A DNA stretch of 64,000 bases. Source: Cymodocea nodosa. Lineage: Eukaryota; Streptophyta; Magnoliopsida; Alismatales; Cymodoceaceae. Within the stretch, counting starts at the first letter, position 1; each line of letters opens with the position of its first letter. Below the pieces are notes generated by a model. That model worked only from the letters and a program-made list of their open reading frames with translations, was not told the DNA's origin and did not search any database. The stretch is from assembly GCA_036874045.1 (NCBI GenBank), contig CM072345.1, positions 4,861,501 through 4,925,500 of the forward strand. The letters are read 5' to 3'. Below, one piece after another: positions 9,149-19,486 of this stretch. Made by a program: the position numbers and the translations under genes.

Positions 9149-9904
9149 TAAGAAATCAGTTTTTATGTTTATATATAAAAAAATTTATAATAAAAAAAAC
9201 ACAATATAAATATATATATATATAATATAAAAGTCGTTATGGTTCAATCGACCGAATCCATCGGTATGACCGGAACATAAAAAAATATGTATATTAATTT
9301 TAAGAAAAAAATATTGGTTTTACTGAAACATAGTATCGGTTCAACCAAAAAAAATATTTAGGTTTGACCAAAACATAGTATCGGTTAAATCGAGAAAAAA
9401 AAAAAAAAGTTAAACAGAAAAACTATTATCTGTAGTATTTTTATTATTATATCTGTTTGTATGGAGAGTCTGTTGAGTTACGCTTAACTCAACGAGCTTA
9501 CTCCATTGAGTCTTGAGTTAACTCAATGGAGTACTATAGCTAAGATCGCGGATAAAATAATAATAGTTGGTTCGGGAAATGACCCGATTACTCGCCTAAA
9601 CTTAGGGCTTATTTATCTAAAACCTAGGATTTTGGAGGCATTATCTGGCAAATCATTTAGAATCTAGAACAGTAGAAATCAGAGCGATTCTGTGCTGTTG
9701 GGTAAGTCCACGATAAGGAAAATGATGCCTGAATTCTAGGAAGATATAGTGGACATCGCATAGTTTCTGAAGGAATCTGAAGAATGACACACACAGTAAA
9801 AGATCCGAAATACAACAAGAGAGAAAGAGCTACAAAAGGTAGAATCAGAACTCTTTAACTTGAGGAAAGTTTTAGTTGAGTTAGAAATACAAATACCATA
9901 GATA
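9149..9904 (+). other. Spacer between pol and the extra ORF of Gypsy C
   Basis: AT-rich, with an (AT)n run near 9207-9224. At 9235-9400 there are degenerate TCGGTT-xx-ACCGA half-palindromes in A-rich DNA, like those in the Harbinger element at 22196-22740. Hairpins lie at 9472-9531. After 9560 the composition is more balanced, but I see no recognisable protein before about 9905. Confidence 0.5.
9472..9531 (+). promoter_or_regulatory. Hairpin pair before the extra ORF
   Basis: GTTGAGTTA (9472-9480), loop CGCT, TAACTCAAC (9485-9493) is a perfect 9-bp stem. A second perfect 11-bp stem follows: CTCCATTGAGT (9501-9511) with ACTCAATGGAG (9521-9531) across a 9-nt loop. Same motif family as at 4029, 12479 and 14206. 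Confidence 0.65.
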
Positions 9905-11922
9905 ATGGAGACACAAATTAGAGTGGCAACTGAAATTGCAGTTAGCCAAGAAAGAAAAATCTGGCCAAACAATGAGTAGCCCTAGAGCTAATTCAACGTA
10001 AAGCCAGATTATGGTTTAAGAAATGCATTACTGGTCAAGGAAGCTGGGCAATATGGGAGCAACAACGAGCAAGAGAACAGGAAGAATCGACTGCTGAAAG
10101 ACTTGTTCCTTAGGAACAGCAGTCAAGACCTCCAGTTTAGCCAACAGAGCCATTGCCACGATTAGCATTTGTTTGGCTGAGAACTGAAGAGGAAGAGAAA
10201 GAATTTACTAGCTTGGTCAAAACAGCAAGAGACCAAGGTGATACTCAAGAAATAGCTACGGCTAAGGCACATATTTTATATGATGCCATTAAGAGAAGAA
10301 GGGCCGAAGAAAAGATGAGGGCCCAATACAAAATAAAGGTTGAGCAGCATTAGGCAGCAGCTACTGCCAAACCTACTGCAATAGGAGATGAAGCTGGTCC
10401 TTCGAGACCAGCAGTTATAGAAAAAGTAAAACAGGAAGAGCCAGTACCTGTGGCTCGAAGGCTTGCAAAGCCTACTTTTGTAGATTTAATTTCAGAACAT
10501 GAAGAGGAAGAATAGGCACAACTAATCAGAAAAAAAAAAGGAAAAGAAAAAGTGCCTACATATGGAGAAATTAAATCTGAGATACCATTGTCAACAGGGC
10601 CTGTGAAGCAAAAATTTATTAACCTGCTATCCGATTCTGAGGAGGAGCTAGAGGAGCTGCAGCAGCAAGAGCAAAGAAAAGAAAAAAATCAGGCTGAAAT
10701 TAGTCTGCAGCCTATACAAAAAGAAACAGAAATTAGGGTAGAAACTGAATTGCCTATGACTCCATCCCAATCTGTTACAGAATCAGAAAGAACAGCAACA
10801 GAACAGATTGGTAGTCAGGAGGAAGAAGAAAGAGTAGAAAATGAAGAGAATGAAAGAAGCTATTTGGACAAAAATAATTTCATAGATTCCACTAAAGAGT
10901 AAGAAACTCTTCAGCAATATATGGAAAGAATTCAAGACGGAGTGGAGAGTTCTACCGGCTCACCACCACAAACAGAAACAAAAATTCAGGAATCTGTAGA
11001 AAATGTTCAAATGCAGCCTATGTTAAAGGAAGAGCAAGTATAAACCCCTCTGGAACAACAAAGTCACCTTCCTGACCCGACTGAAACAACAATTTTGAAT
11101 GAAGTACATTTTTGTAGTCAGGAAGCTTATACCAAATACCAAGAAATAAGGGGTTATAACATTATTTATAGTAGACCAGTAAATTGGGATGGAATGCAAG
11201 AAATCAAAGATCTATTTGAATTCCAAGGTCTACTGCAATTCATTTCTCAAGAGAGAGGGCATGCAGTATATGAGAATTTAGTGCCCTATTTTTATGCAAA
11301 TTTAAGAGAAAGAGAATGAGGATTAATTTCAAACGTGGAGGAAGCTGATGTATAGATAACACTAGAGCTTCTCCACAACATTTTTAGATTGAAGAATGAA
11401 GGAATAAAAATTTTGGAAGATACAATTGCCGTCGAGTGAACTGAATAGGAAATCAAAGATTGTTTAGCTATCAATCCTGGTGTACCTTTATTAAACAGAT
11501 TGAAGCATTTAAGTGGTAAGGCACACATGGTAGCTAACATTTTGATTAAAAATGTCTATCAACGATAGGGCCATGACATAGAATTAAGTCAATTTATCAA
11601 ATGGGCCACATATGCAGTTGTGAACAGGGTTCAAATAAATTGGTCTGCAGTTTTTATCTCCAAGCTAAAAGCATTAAAGAAAAAATTGTTTTATGGAGAT
11701 TTGATTCCACTACTGATGGTGGACTGTATTCATTTCACTAAATGGACATCAAAAAGGATCAGATCAAGAACCATTTCAGTGAAAGAATACAAAAATTTTG
11801 TAGCTGCAAAGATAACTGTACCTTCTAGAGGCATTACACGAGCTGTAGAAAGAATTAATCAATTAGAACATCAATTAGAAAAACTCCAGAAGGAAGTAGA
11901 TGAACTAAGGAATAGAGATTAA
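9905..11922 (+). pseudogene. Gypsy C extra ORF in env position (plant-transposon-protein-like)
   Basis: Long coding remnant after integrase, where Athila elements may carry an env-like gene. The front part is Glu/Lys/Gln-rich and coil-forming (open parts 10153-10353 and 10552-10902). The middle has RPVNWDGMQEIKDLFEFQGL (11095-11319). The end has RVQINWSAVFISKLKAL, KKLFYGD, SRTISVKEYKNFV and a final leucine-heptad coil RINQLEHQLEKLQKEVDEL (11620-11922). DLFEFQGL, INW and LFYGD recur in Copia R and Z ORFs. From memory this resembles a domain annotated as 'putative plant transposon protein'. I see no signal peptide or membrane segment, so an envelope role is not supported. Several breaks. Confidence 0.65.
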
Positions 11923-12344
11923 ATTGTATTGTTCGTCTACTTGTATGAAAATGCATAATGTATTTGTAATGTAAATTGATTCATATTAATGAATATAATT
12001 TTTCAGATGTACTTTTCATACGTGTTTTGGATGTGAAATGAATGGAATTTATTGAATATTATATAATTTGTGGAACTTTATGAATGAATATGTAACAGAT
12101 TTACAATTTGCTGAATGACAAGATAAATGGTTAAAACTTTCTACATGTTGCAAGGTAAAATGTAAATTCTGCATAATATAAAATGACCTACAAGTTAAAT
12201 CTTTATATAATGTTCAGATTTAAATGAATTTTGATTAGAATGATGCATTAATGACATAGATTTAACTTTATTTCAGTTAGCAGAATGAAAAGAAAAAAAG
12301 CAGAGAGAACTTTACGAGAGTAAACTTAGAAGTTGCTATGTGTT
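11923..12344 (+). other. AT-rich spacer after the extra ORF
   Basis: Untranslated-looking sequence rich in TGAATG and TAAAT words. No coding similarity recognised. It resembles in composition the 3' UTR at 15882-17197. Confidence 0.4.
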
Positions 12345-12504
12345 AACTCAACGAAGTAAGTCCATTGAGTTAACTGCAACTCCACGAGGTTAGTAATATA
12401 ATATAAGGTCACTCCGTTGAGTTATCTATGACTCAACGAAGTTAGTCCGTGGAGTTAGTAATAGTAACTAACTGTGTTTCGTTGAGTTATCTGTAACTCA
12501 ACGA
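12345..12504 (+). promoter_or_regulatory. Hairpin array before the gag region
   Basis: Three or more GTTGAGTTA/TAACTCAAC pairs. The best is TCGTTGAGTTA at 12479-12489, loop TCTG, TAACTCAACGA at 12494-12504, a perfect 11-bp stem. Others lie near 12352-12395 and 12407-12431. About 100 bp later an AAACCACGATGCATG-like string resembles part of the LTR near 3045-3060, so this spacer may derive from LTR sequence. Confidence 0.6.
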
Positions 12505-12594
12505 GGTTAGTTCGTGGATTAAGCAGAACAGTTATTCTTTTAACCAGGAACGAAACTTCGTCGATTTAGTAGTTACCAAAATTTAAAATTAATA

Positions 12595-12822
12595 GTGGTA
12601 CATGTACCCATAAAAACAGAAACCACGATGCATGTTGCAAGACACGTTCTTGCAACGAGATTTATTCACTTTATGGATGTACATTATATATATAAATCAG
12701 AATGTTATTTACGAGTTACTAGCACTTTTAAAAGAAAGGAGAATGCTTTGGAGGAACTGGAAGGAGAAGCAGATGATTCAACTTCATCCGACAACAAATA
12801 TTTACTGAATGGAAAGCTTTAG
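12595..12822 (+). CDS. Short open frame of unknown function
   Basis: A 75-codon frame between the hairpin array and gag. It has a charged, Ser-rich end (ENALEELEGEADDSTSSD). I recognise no family. Its first part overlaps LTR-like sequence, so it may be a chance frame or a small gag leader peptide. Confidence 0.2.
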   Translation: MVHVPIKTETTMHVARHVLATRFIHFMDVHYIYKSECYLRVTSTFKRKENALEELEGEADDSTSSDNKYLLNGKL

Positions 12823-13086
12823 ATTGGTATGTAATTAATCTTCTGCTATTTATTTATGAGCACATGAACTTGTTCTCTAAGCACTAAGCGATTAGTAAGA
12901 ACACCTACCCAGGAATTTTCATTGCAGAGGAGTACTGAAAAATTTTCTGAATTGAACTTTAACGAAATTCTTTGGGGTGTAGTTAACATTTCTTTAAAAG
13001 AGAACGTAGAGATGACTGTTCTAGTAGAAAAATCATTAGGAGAGATTTTGTATCTAGAATTAGTTGATGAACCTTCATGTATTTGA

Positions 13087-14145
13087 TTGCCAAACTTTGA
13101 GGGAGATAGGTTTGAATTGAAATCTAATTATATTAGTCAATTGCCACATTTTCATGGATTAGAAAGAGAGGATGCTTATTATTTCCTTAGAGAATTTAAC
13201 GAAGTTTGTCAAATGATGAAAATGCCGAATATGAGTATAGATGGACTGAATTTTGCTCTGATTCAATTTCTACATGGACTGAATTTTGCTCTATTTTTCT
13301 GGAAAAATATTATCCAACACATCAAACGATTAAAAAGAAGAAAGAAATCTTAATGTGTAGCCAAAAATAGGGTGAATCATTCTGGAAATATTTTGAAAGA
13401 TTTAAAGATTTATTGACTCAATGTTCACATCATGCAATGAGTAAAGCATAATTAATAGGTATAATTTATGAAGGCATAGATGTTTCAACGAAATCTTTAT
13501 TAGAATCTACTTGTCAAAATGGATTTTTAAAGTTATGTAGTGAAGAAGCATGGGCATATTTAGAAAACTTTGCAAAAAGAACTGCAGAGTGGGAAAATTC
13601 GGTTGAAGCTATTGTAGATAAAAAAAATATTGCCAAGAGGAATGCATGAAATAGATTCAAATACTATGATTGAGGTGAAATTAAATGAATTAACAAATAA
13701 AATAGAAGAGTTATCATTAAATCAAAAGCTAGCAGAAAAGAATGCGAACATAAATGATTTAGATATTATTTATGTTAGAAACCAAAGAGATAACTTGGGA
13801 AATTCTTATAATCCTAATTGGAGAAATCACCCGAATTTATCTTGGAGAAACAACAATTTCCAGGGAGGAGAAAATATGAATGAGAAGAATATAAGTTATG
13901 AAGCATTACTGGAACAAGGATCTAGAATAGAGAAATTAGAAAAGATAATCCAACAATTAAACAATCGTCTAGATTTTGTATTTGGAAATGCTGCAATTCA
14001 AAATCAGAATAGAAATATACCACTTAAACAGAAGGAACCAATGGAAGGTAGACCTACTAGAGGATTTCCAATACAAGCTATACCTAATCCTGTCAATAGA
14101 ACAGTCAATGAAATTGATACCTCTTCTGGAAGGATAGCTGAATGA
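13087..14145 (+). pseudogene. Gypsy C gag capsid region, displaced downstream of pol
   Basis: Athila-type gag. An LPHFHGLEREDAYYFLREF block with EVCQMMKMPNM (13087-13353) matches the LPxFxGLxxEDPxxHLxEF...CxTxK start of the retrotransposon gag domain. Further on a CQNGFLKLCSEEAWAYLENF and RTAEWEN string matches its end. A long C-terminal part (13630-14145, 171 codons) has coils and an Asn/Trp-rich NPNWRNHPNLSWRNNNFQ segment typical of Athila gag. Gag forms the particle shell. Normally it lies directly after the primer site; here it follows the extra ORF. Broken remnant, several breaks. Confidence 0.75.
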
Positions 14146-14205
14146 AGTAGCATATCTGAAGCAACTATTTGTATGTATATATGTTTTTATTTTTAGTTAA
14201 TAGTA

Positions 14206-14263
14206 TCGTAGAGTTAGTCCTTAACTCAACGAACTTAGTCCATTGAGTTATTCCTTAACTCCA
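14206..14263 (+). promoter_or_regulatory. Hairpin pair before the F-box-like ORF
   Basis: TCGTAGAGTTA (14206-14216) pairs, with one mismatch, to TAACTCAACGA (14222-14232). A second pair, TTGAGTTA with TTAACTCCA, spans about 14243-14263. The F-box-like ORF starts about 70 bp later. Confidence 0.55.
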
Positions 14264-14334
14264 CGAGGGTGTGTAGTAGTTATGTTAATTTTTGTCTCTG
14301 CTAAATTTTTGTTTGTGTTATATAGAATCAACAA

Positions 14335-15476
14335 ATGGAATTGATGCAATTACCATTGGATGCACTAAGGGAAGTACTGAGTAACTTGTCAGCCAAAGAT
14401 TTGTACAGGTTGTGTTGTGTATCAAAGGAAATTAAAAACTGTATTGAAGAAAAATATTTTCAGGGACTACAAGCTACAAAAATGACTAAGATTAGAGATG
14501 GATTCATATAGAGGTCATTTAATCATAGTTCAATTAACCATGAATATCTGGCTATGGAAGAAACTACTGGAATTCCACCCAATGCATTAGAAGGAATAAA
14601 TCATATTATGGGGATAGATCAAGGATTAATCATATACAAGACGAGACCAAGGTATGTAAGTTTATTATTACCTAATATTTTGATAAGAAATCCTATAACA
14701 TGAGAAGAATGGAATATAGGAAGACCTAATAGATTTGAAGTACCAACTATAAATTGTGGGTTAGCTTTAACATTTTTTGATAAAAATTCTGCAATTCCTG
14801 AAAAATTATATTATTGGAGACCAACAGGAAATTGGGGTGAAGATTTACGCTTAAGTGTGTATAACTTTCTGAATAGATCTTGGAATGAAAATATTATGAT
14901 ATATCTAGGACAGAAATCATTAATTAACCAAACACATGTCATGTCATACTTGATGGATATATATATCTTGTCACAGATATTTCAATTGCATTTGGATCTG
15001 ATTTATACATAGTGAGCATAGATAGTTATGATGAATATATAGAAATTTTACCTGTACTAAGTGATATAGCTAAACCACCATCTGCAGAATTTAATAAAAT
15101 TCAAATAGGAATGTGGTATAATGAAGAAGATGATCCTACATTATGTCTGATAAGATGGTGGGATGAACTGATGAAATTTCAAATATGAATTATGGAAGAC
15201 ATAAATGAATGGAAGTGGGAAGAGAAGTATATTGAAATAAATGTAGAAATAGAAACTGCTGCATTACCTTGGAACCAAAAAGGATCCCTTTCTGCATTTC
15301 ATATCATTAATGGTAATACACTTATATTTGGAATTTATAATATATTACACGTTTACAAATTAAGGAGTAAGAACTACATGAAAACAGAATTAATAGCAAG
15401 AAGAACTATGCCTAAAAAGTTTGCTTGGATTGATACATTTATTCTATTTGTTCCTACTTTTCAATCATGTTCTTAA
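14335..15476 (+). pseudogene. F-box / F-box-associated (FBA) protein-like ORF carried by Gypsy C
   Basis: About 380 codons from ATG 14335. Residues about 3-42 form a classic F-box: MELMQLPLDALREVLSNLS, then AKDLYRLCCVSKEIKNCI and a Phe. The rest resembles an FBA domain. It has a YWRPTGNW and LSVYNFLNRSW segment, a VMLDGYIYLVTDISIAF-like 'GxxYxL...aFD' segment, LCLIRWWDELMKFQIWIM (the 'IWxM' strand), and a late NGNTLIFGIYNILHVYKL (open 15192-15476). Plant F-box proteins bind SKP1 in SCF ubiquitin ligases and the FBA part chooses the substrate. A related copy lies in the same place in Gypsy D, so it belongs to the family. It is decayed, with a few breaks. Captured host gene is inference. Confidence 0.7.
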
Positions 15477-15540
15477 GCTGTAATTTTGTGTGTTTAATGT
15501 TGTGTATTCTACATTTATGTATAAAAAAAAAAACAAAATA

Positions 15541-15632
15541 TCAATCCAGTTTGTTGGTATATGTTCTGGGAAACCAACTAGCTTGCTTGTGAGCCACCAA
15601 AGGCATAAGAGCCTGGGTTCCACACAAGACAT
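15541..15632 (+). other. Conserved 92-bp island after the F-box-like ORF
   Basis: Matches 63071-63162 (minus, Gypsy D) with about 5 differences in 92 by eye. The end of the F-box ORF just upstream differs at about one base in five. It has TAGCTTGCTTG and GGTTCCACAC strings that faintly recall pol III A and B boxes. Nature unknown; an old SINE piece or a constrained RNA signal are both possible. Confidence 0.4.
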
Positions 15633-15854
15633 TAAATTATCAATATCTGTTAAATGTTATTTTGTTATATATTTTTTACTTTTATCTGTGAATGAAAAGT
15701 TTTTCAAAATCAAAAAATCAAAATATGCAGAAGGAGATACAAACAAAACAAAGTATGTAACTACTTACTTATCCTAAATTTTAAATCAACAAAATTGTAT
15801 TCATGCCTGCTACAATTACTATATTTACTACCAAATCTTTTACATCGAGGACAA

Positions 15855-15881
15855 TGCAAAATGTAGGTATGGGGGGGAGGT
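15855..15881 (+). other. Internal polypurine-tract-like site of Gypsy C
   Basis: GCAAAATGTAGGTATG followed by GGGGGGAGG. The true 3' tract at 17187-17210 has the same lead-in (GCAAAATTTAGGTATG). Gypsy D repeats it near 62770-62800. A second plus-strand primer site is a plausible reading. Confidence 0.5.
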
Positions 15882-17197
15882 AATTAAAGTAACAGCCATG
15901 TATGTTTGTTAATTAAAAAAAATTAAAATGGTACTACAAAGTTTTGTGGAAATTGAAAATTTTTATGAACTTGCTTTAACTACCAATAATTGAGATTGTA
16001 AAATTTATAATCTATAATTGCTTGAATGTTATATTTAGAAGGCTATATATGATGCTATAGAATTTACTATTTATGCAAATCTAGATATAGTATCTTATGA
16101 TTTTTCTGAATTTCATGAGTTTAACAGTTTCATGATTTTAAAATGAAATCAAAATGCTTAATGAAAAATCAGTAAATTATTTGAAGTCCTAAAGGAGCTG
16201 AGATGTGAATTCTAGATTAAATGAAACACATATGATTAAAGATACATTTAATTTGACTGATTGAACTTGTAGAATGATTTATGTGTAGATCTTATTAAAC
16301 TACATAAAAAGTATGAGCTCACTATTATGGATTCATATTTTCAGTAAATGATAGAAACAGGACTATATGAGATTGGTGTTTTACTTCATCTATATTAATG
16401 AAATACGTACATATACAATATGTGATTAATGCTTTGTTTTCTGTGTATTTTGATTGAAAAAAAAAAAAAAAAGAGAAAAAATGGAGAGTTTATTGACTTG
16501 TTTGATGACGAGCCTTTTGTACTTGAGTAGATAGGTATGTAAGGATTGTTGACTTAAAAAAGGACTCTTGAAATCTGGCAACCTAAGATCCTGATCAGAT
16601 CTGGGATTGTTGACTGAAAGCTCGTTACATGGGTACATTAGAAAGCTCTTGTATGATTCAAGCTTGTCAAATTAACTTTTAAAGTACGAAAGAAAAAAGA
16701 AAAAAAAGAGAGAAAAAGAAAAAATATATACATATACTGTTCTTAAAAGATGCAAATGTTTTGTGAAATACAGATATCTTATGAATCGAGTATATTTTCT
16801 GTTATCTAGAATTGTTGTAATATGAATCTAGAATTGACTTTTGAAGTTGTTTTAATGGAAATACAATTCTTTATTCTACTTGTCTTAATCATATTGAATT
16901 GGATTGTACTTTGATTCGTATGTTGTTGAAATTTTTTCTAGAAATCTTATTGGAAAATTCAGGATAGCAGATGATGAAAAGAAGAACAAACGATAATATA
17001 ATTAACACCTATGTGATGATGATATACTTTGTATATAATTGACATATATTCTAAGTATATTAGCAGGTTGATTACTGAAACTTACAGAATATATATTCTT
17101 ATGCTAAACAGAAAAGAAAAAAAGAAGAATTAATTCTAGCACTTTTTGAAAGACCAATTAATTAGATCTTGGTTTTCTAAGGGACTAGCAAAATTTA
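15882..17197 (+). other. 3' untranslated region of Gypsy C
   Basis: About 1.3 kb, AT-rich, without coding similarity. Includes a landmark at 16495-16680 (GACGAGCCTTTTGTACTTGA, CTGATCAGATCTGGGATT, CTCTTGTATGATTCAAGC). The landmark recurs in Gypsy D (62040-62225) and, unexpectedly, in Copia Z (45195-45380). Confidence 0.7.
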
Positions 17198-17210
17198 GGT
17201 ATGAGGGAAG
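17198..17210 (+). other. 3' polypurine tract of Gypsy C
   Basis: GGTATGAGGGAAG directly abuts the right LTR start at 17211. This is the expected place for plus-strand priming. Confidence 0.75.
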
Positions 17211-19479
17211 TGTTTAGAATGAAAAAGTGCATATTATTAACGGTTAAATGATGGTTAATTGCATAATATTTAGCTTATCATATGAGAATTAAGCCATTAT
17301 GTTATAATTGCACTATTATATGCTTTAATTAAGAATCTGCTTAATTTTGGGGAATTAATGTTAATTTAGTATATTTCTGAACTGTCGATAAGTTGCAAGT
17401 TGTGAAATTCTTAAGTATTCGAATTTTTTGATATTTCAGACAGTTATGTTTAACATATCGAACATATTTTGAACAGTTATGTTTAATAGACCGAACATGT
17501 CGGATAGTTATGTTTAAATTGCCGAACATGTTGGATAGTTATGTTTAAATTGCCAAACAGTTATGTTTTGAAAGAATATTTTATTATTTCCAGAAGTACA
17601 CGTGTTGAAACCATAATGCATGACTTAAGTGAACTTTCAGTGGGTTATCTCCAACTATCCGAAATTGCAGCTGGGCATCAGATAGTTATATGTGTAATCT
17701 TTCGAAATCTCTTTTTATTTATAAAATAGCTGTGGACACATGTCATGTTTTGGTAAAGTGACTTAAGTGGACTTTCGGTGAGTTAGGTGTAACTATCCGA
17801 AATGCATCTAAGCATTAGATAGTTAGACCTGTAACTCTTCGAAATGGGTATTTTATTATTAAACTATTGCTGACACGTGTCGAGATTTGGTAGATTTACT
17901 TAAGTTATATATCGGTGAGTTAGATGTAACTATCCAAAATGCATCTGAGCATCGGATAGTTAAGTTTATAAGTATCCAAGATGCACCTGAGCATCGGATA
18001 GTTAAATTTATGCACGTGTTTTATAGTTAAATCAACGAAGAAAGTCCGTTGAGTTATCTGTAACTTGACGGACTATTTATTTTCCAATATGCCACTATAG
18101 CGGTTGCAGAAACAGGACAGTTGGAAGAAAAACCACGATTGCATGTATTGTGCAGCGAGAAGAAATCATCGCCGTTGATATGAATGAAGGAAATCCAACT
18201 GATCATTCAAGCAGAAGCAGTTACTATTGAAGAAATATAAAAGGAAAGAAGAAAAAGAAGTAGGTGTGATCGATGGACGGCAAGTGTGTACAGAGGAGGA
18301 GCACCGAGCTTTCTGCAGGCAGTATCGACAATTCTCCAAAGTACCACACCAACCATCGTTACCACCACCATATCCACCATAATCACCAACCATCGGAGCT
18401 CTGTGAGAATACTTTCTTGATGTCGGGTCGATTCCGAGCTAAACACAATGCCTGACAACCACTGTGAGGAGTGATCGCATCGCGGGAAGGAAAGCCATTT
18501 TCACCAAGCACCGACTCATATTTTAGGAGATCGTAAAGCTTTTAGCCTTGGCTTCGAGTTGATGCCTATATGCTGAAGAGAAGATTATCTTGCTATTCTG
18601 GACTCGCGATACTATAGGGAGAGGAGACAGAATTGTAAGTAGTTTAATTTTCAATGGTGTAATCGCGTTGCAAGTAGTGTCGGAAGTATTTACTATCGAG
18701 TGAGATTACTTTACATTTCACCTTTCGCCCATTTCCATGTTCATCTTAAAACAAAAATACCAAAAACAATTTATCTATATTGTATGTTGTATTTGAGTGT
18801 TGTATTGTTTGTGTTGTATCGTGATTAATGTTATCATTGTCAGTATTGTGATTGTTTTATGTTTGTTTTAGTTTTATAGTTTATTGAAATTGGTTCATTC
18901 AAAAGACTTAAAGATTTTAATGGTTATTGCTTGAATTATTTGAATGTTAGTATTGCTTAATGATAAATCTAGTTTTTACTAACATTAAAGAGCTTAATTG
19001 ATGTTATTTACAATCTGTGGAATCGCCCAATGGTTGGCCGAATTCCATTGTAAATAGTAGTATTAAAAATAAAAGACAAGCTCGTGGAGTTAACTTAAGT
19101 CCACGAGGTTAGTCCGTTGAGTTAGCTATAACTCAACGAACTTTATCCGTTGAGTTAATTGTAATTCAATAGAGAGCTTATTGAATATATAAATTTGATT
19201 ATTAACAAACGGACAGTTCTAAATTCCTCAGCAATTCCCTGTGGGATCGACCTGTACTTGCACATTGATACAATAGACACTGTGCACTTGTAGTTAAGGT
19301 ACAAATTGGAATTAATATCTAAATTGTATTAAAGGTTGTTTGTTTACTTCTTAAAGAAAAAGAATAGGCATAAAGATAAATTAACTAAGTAAAAACAGAA
19401 GTAACAAATCCAAGTTTTTCTAGTACGTCATTGGAGATCTAATAAGATACTTTGATGTAGTGTTGGGAAAACACAAACA
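17211..19479 (+). repeat. 3' LTR of Gypsy C
   Basis: About 2269 bp, colinear with 2156-4393. Over the first 320 bp I count about 20 differences, mostly C/T or G/A. It has one extra CGGATAGTTATGTTTAA-type unit near 17520-17550. It ends ACACAAACA, followed by GGGAG. Confidence 0.95.
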
Positions 19480-19484
19480 GGGAG
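19480..19484. repeat. Target site duplication (GGGAG), right copy
   Basis: Matches 2151-2155. The next bases (ATTATTAGG) continue the polypurine tract/LTR junction of Copia B, proving insertion of C into B. Confidence 0.9.
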
Positions 19485-19486
19485 AT

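Larger units (their letters stand above)
2156..19479 (+). mobile_element. Gypsy C: Athila-like LTR retrotransposon with extra ORFs
   Basis: Two-LTR element of about 17.3 kb flanked by GGGAG. LTRs start TGTTT and end AAACA. Order: LTR, tRNA-Asp-like primer site, zinc knuckle, protease, RT, RNase H, integrase, extra ORF in the env position, gag capsid region, F-box-like ORF, 3' UTR with two polypurine tracts, LTR. FMDDF in the RT and the integrase style point to the Athila clade. Gag lies downstream of integrase, which is not the normal order. Several coding blocks are long and open, but the element carries many breaks. Both LTRs differ by about 5-6% by eye. Confidence 0.9.

Noticed and set aside
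9905-11922. Calling the extra ORF an envelope gene
   Set aside because: Position fits, but no signal peptide, membrane segment or cysteine pattern is visible. It also shares motifs with the Copia ORFs.
12595-12822. Confident gene call
   Set aside because: No recognisable family and partial overlap with LTR-like sequence. Left as a low-confidence feature only.
15490-15777. Separate gene after the F-box-like ORF
   Set aside because: The 95-codon frame runs through an A-run and the conserved island. No domain is seen and the frame is not kept in Gypsy D.
2156-19479. CRISPR-like reading of the regularly spaced palindromic words
   Set aside because: Repeats are degenerate, spacers are repeated too, and the setting is plant LTR DNA.
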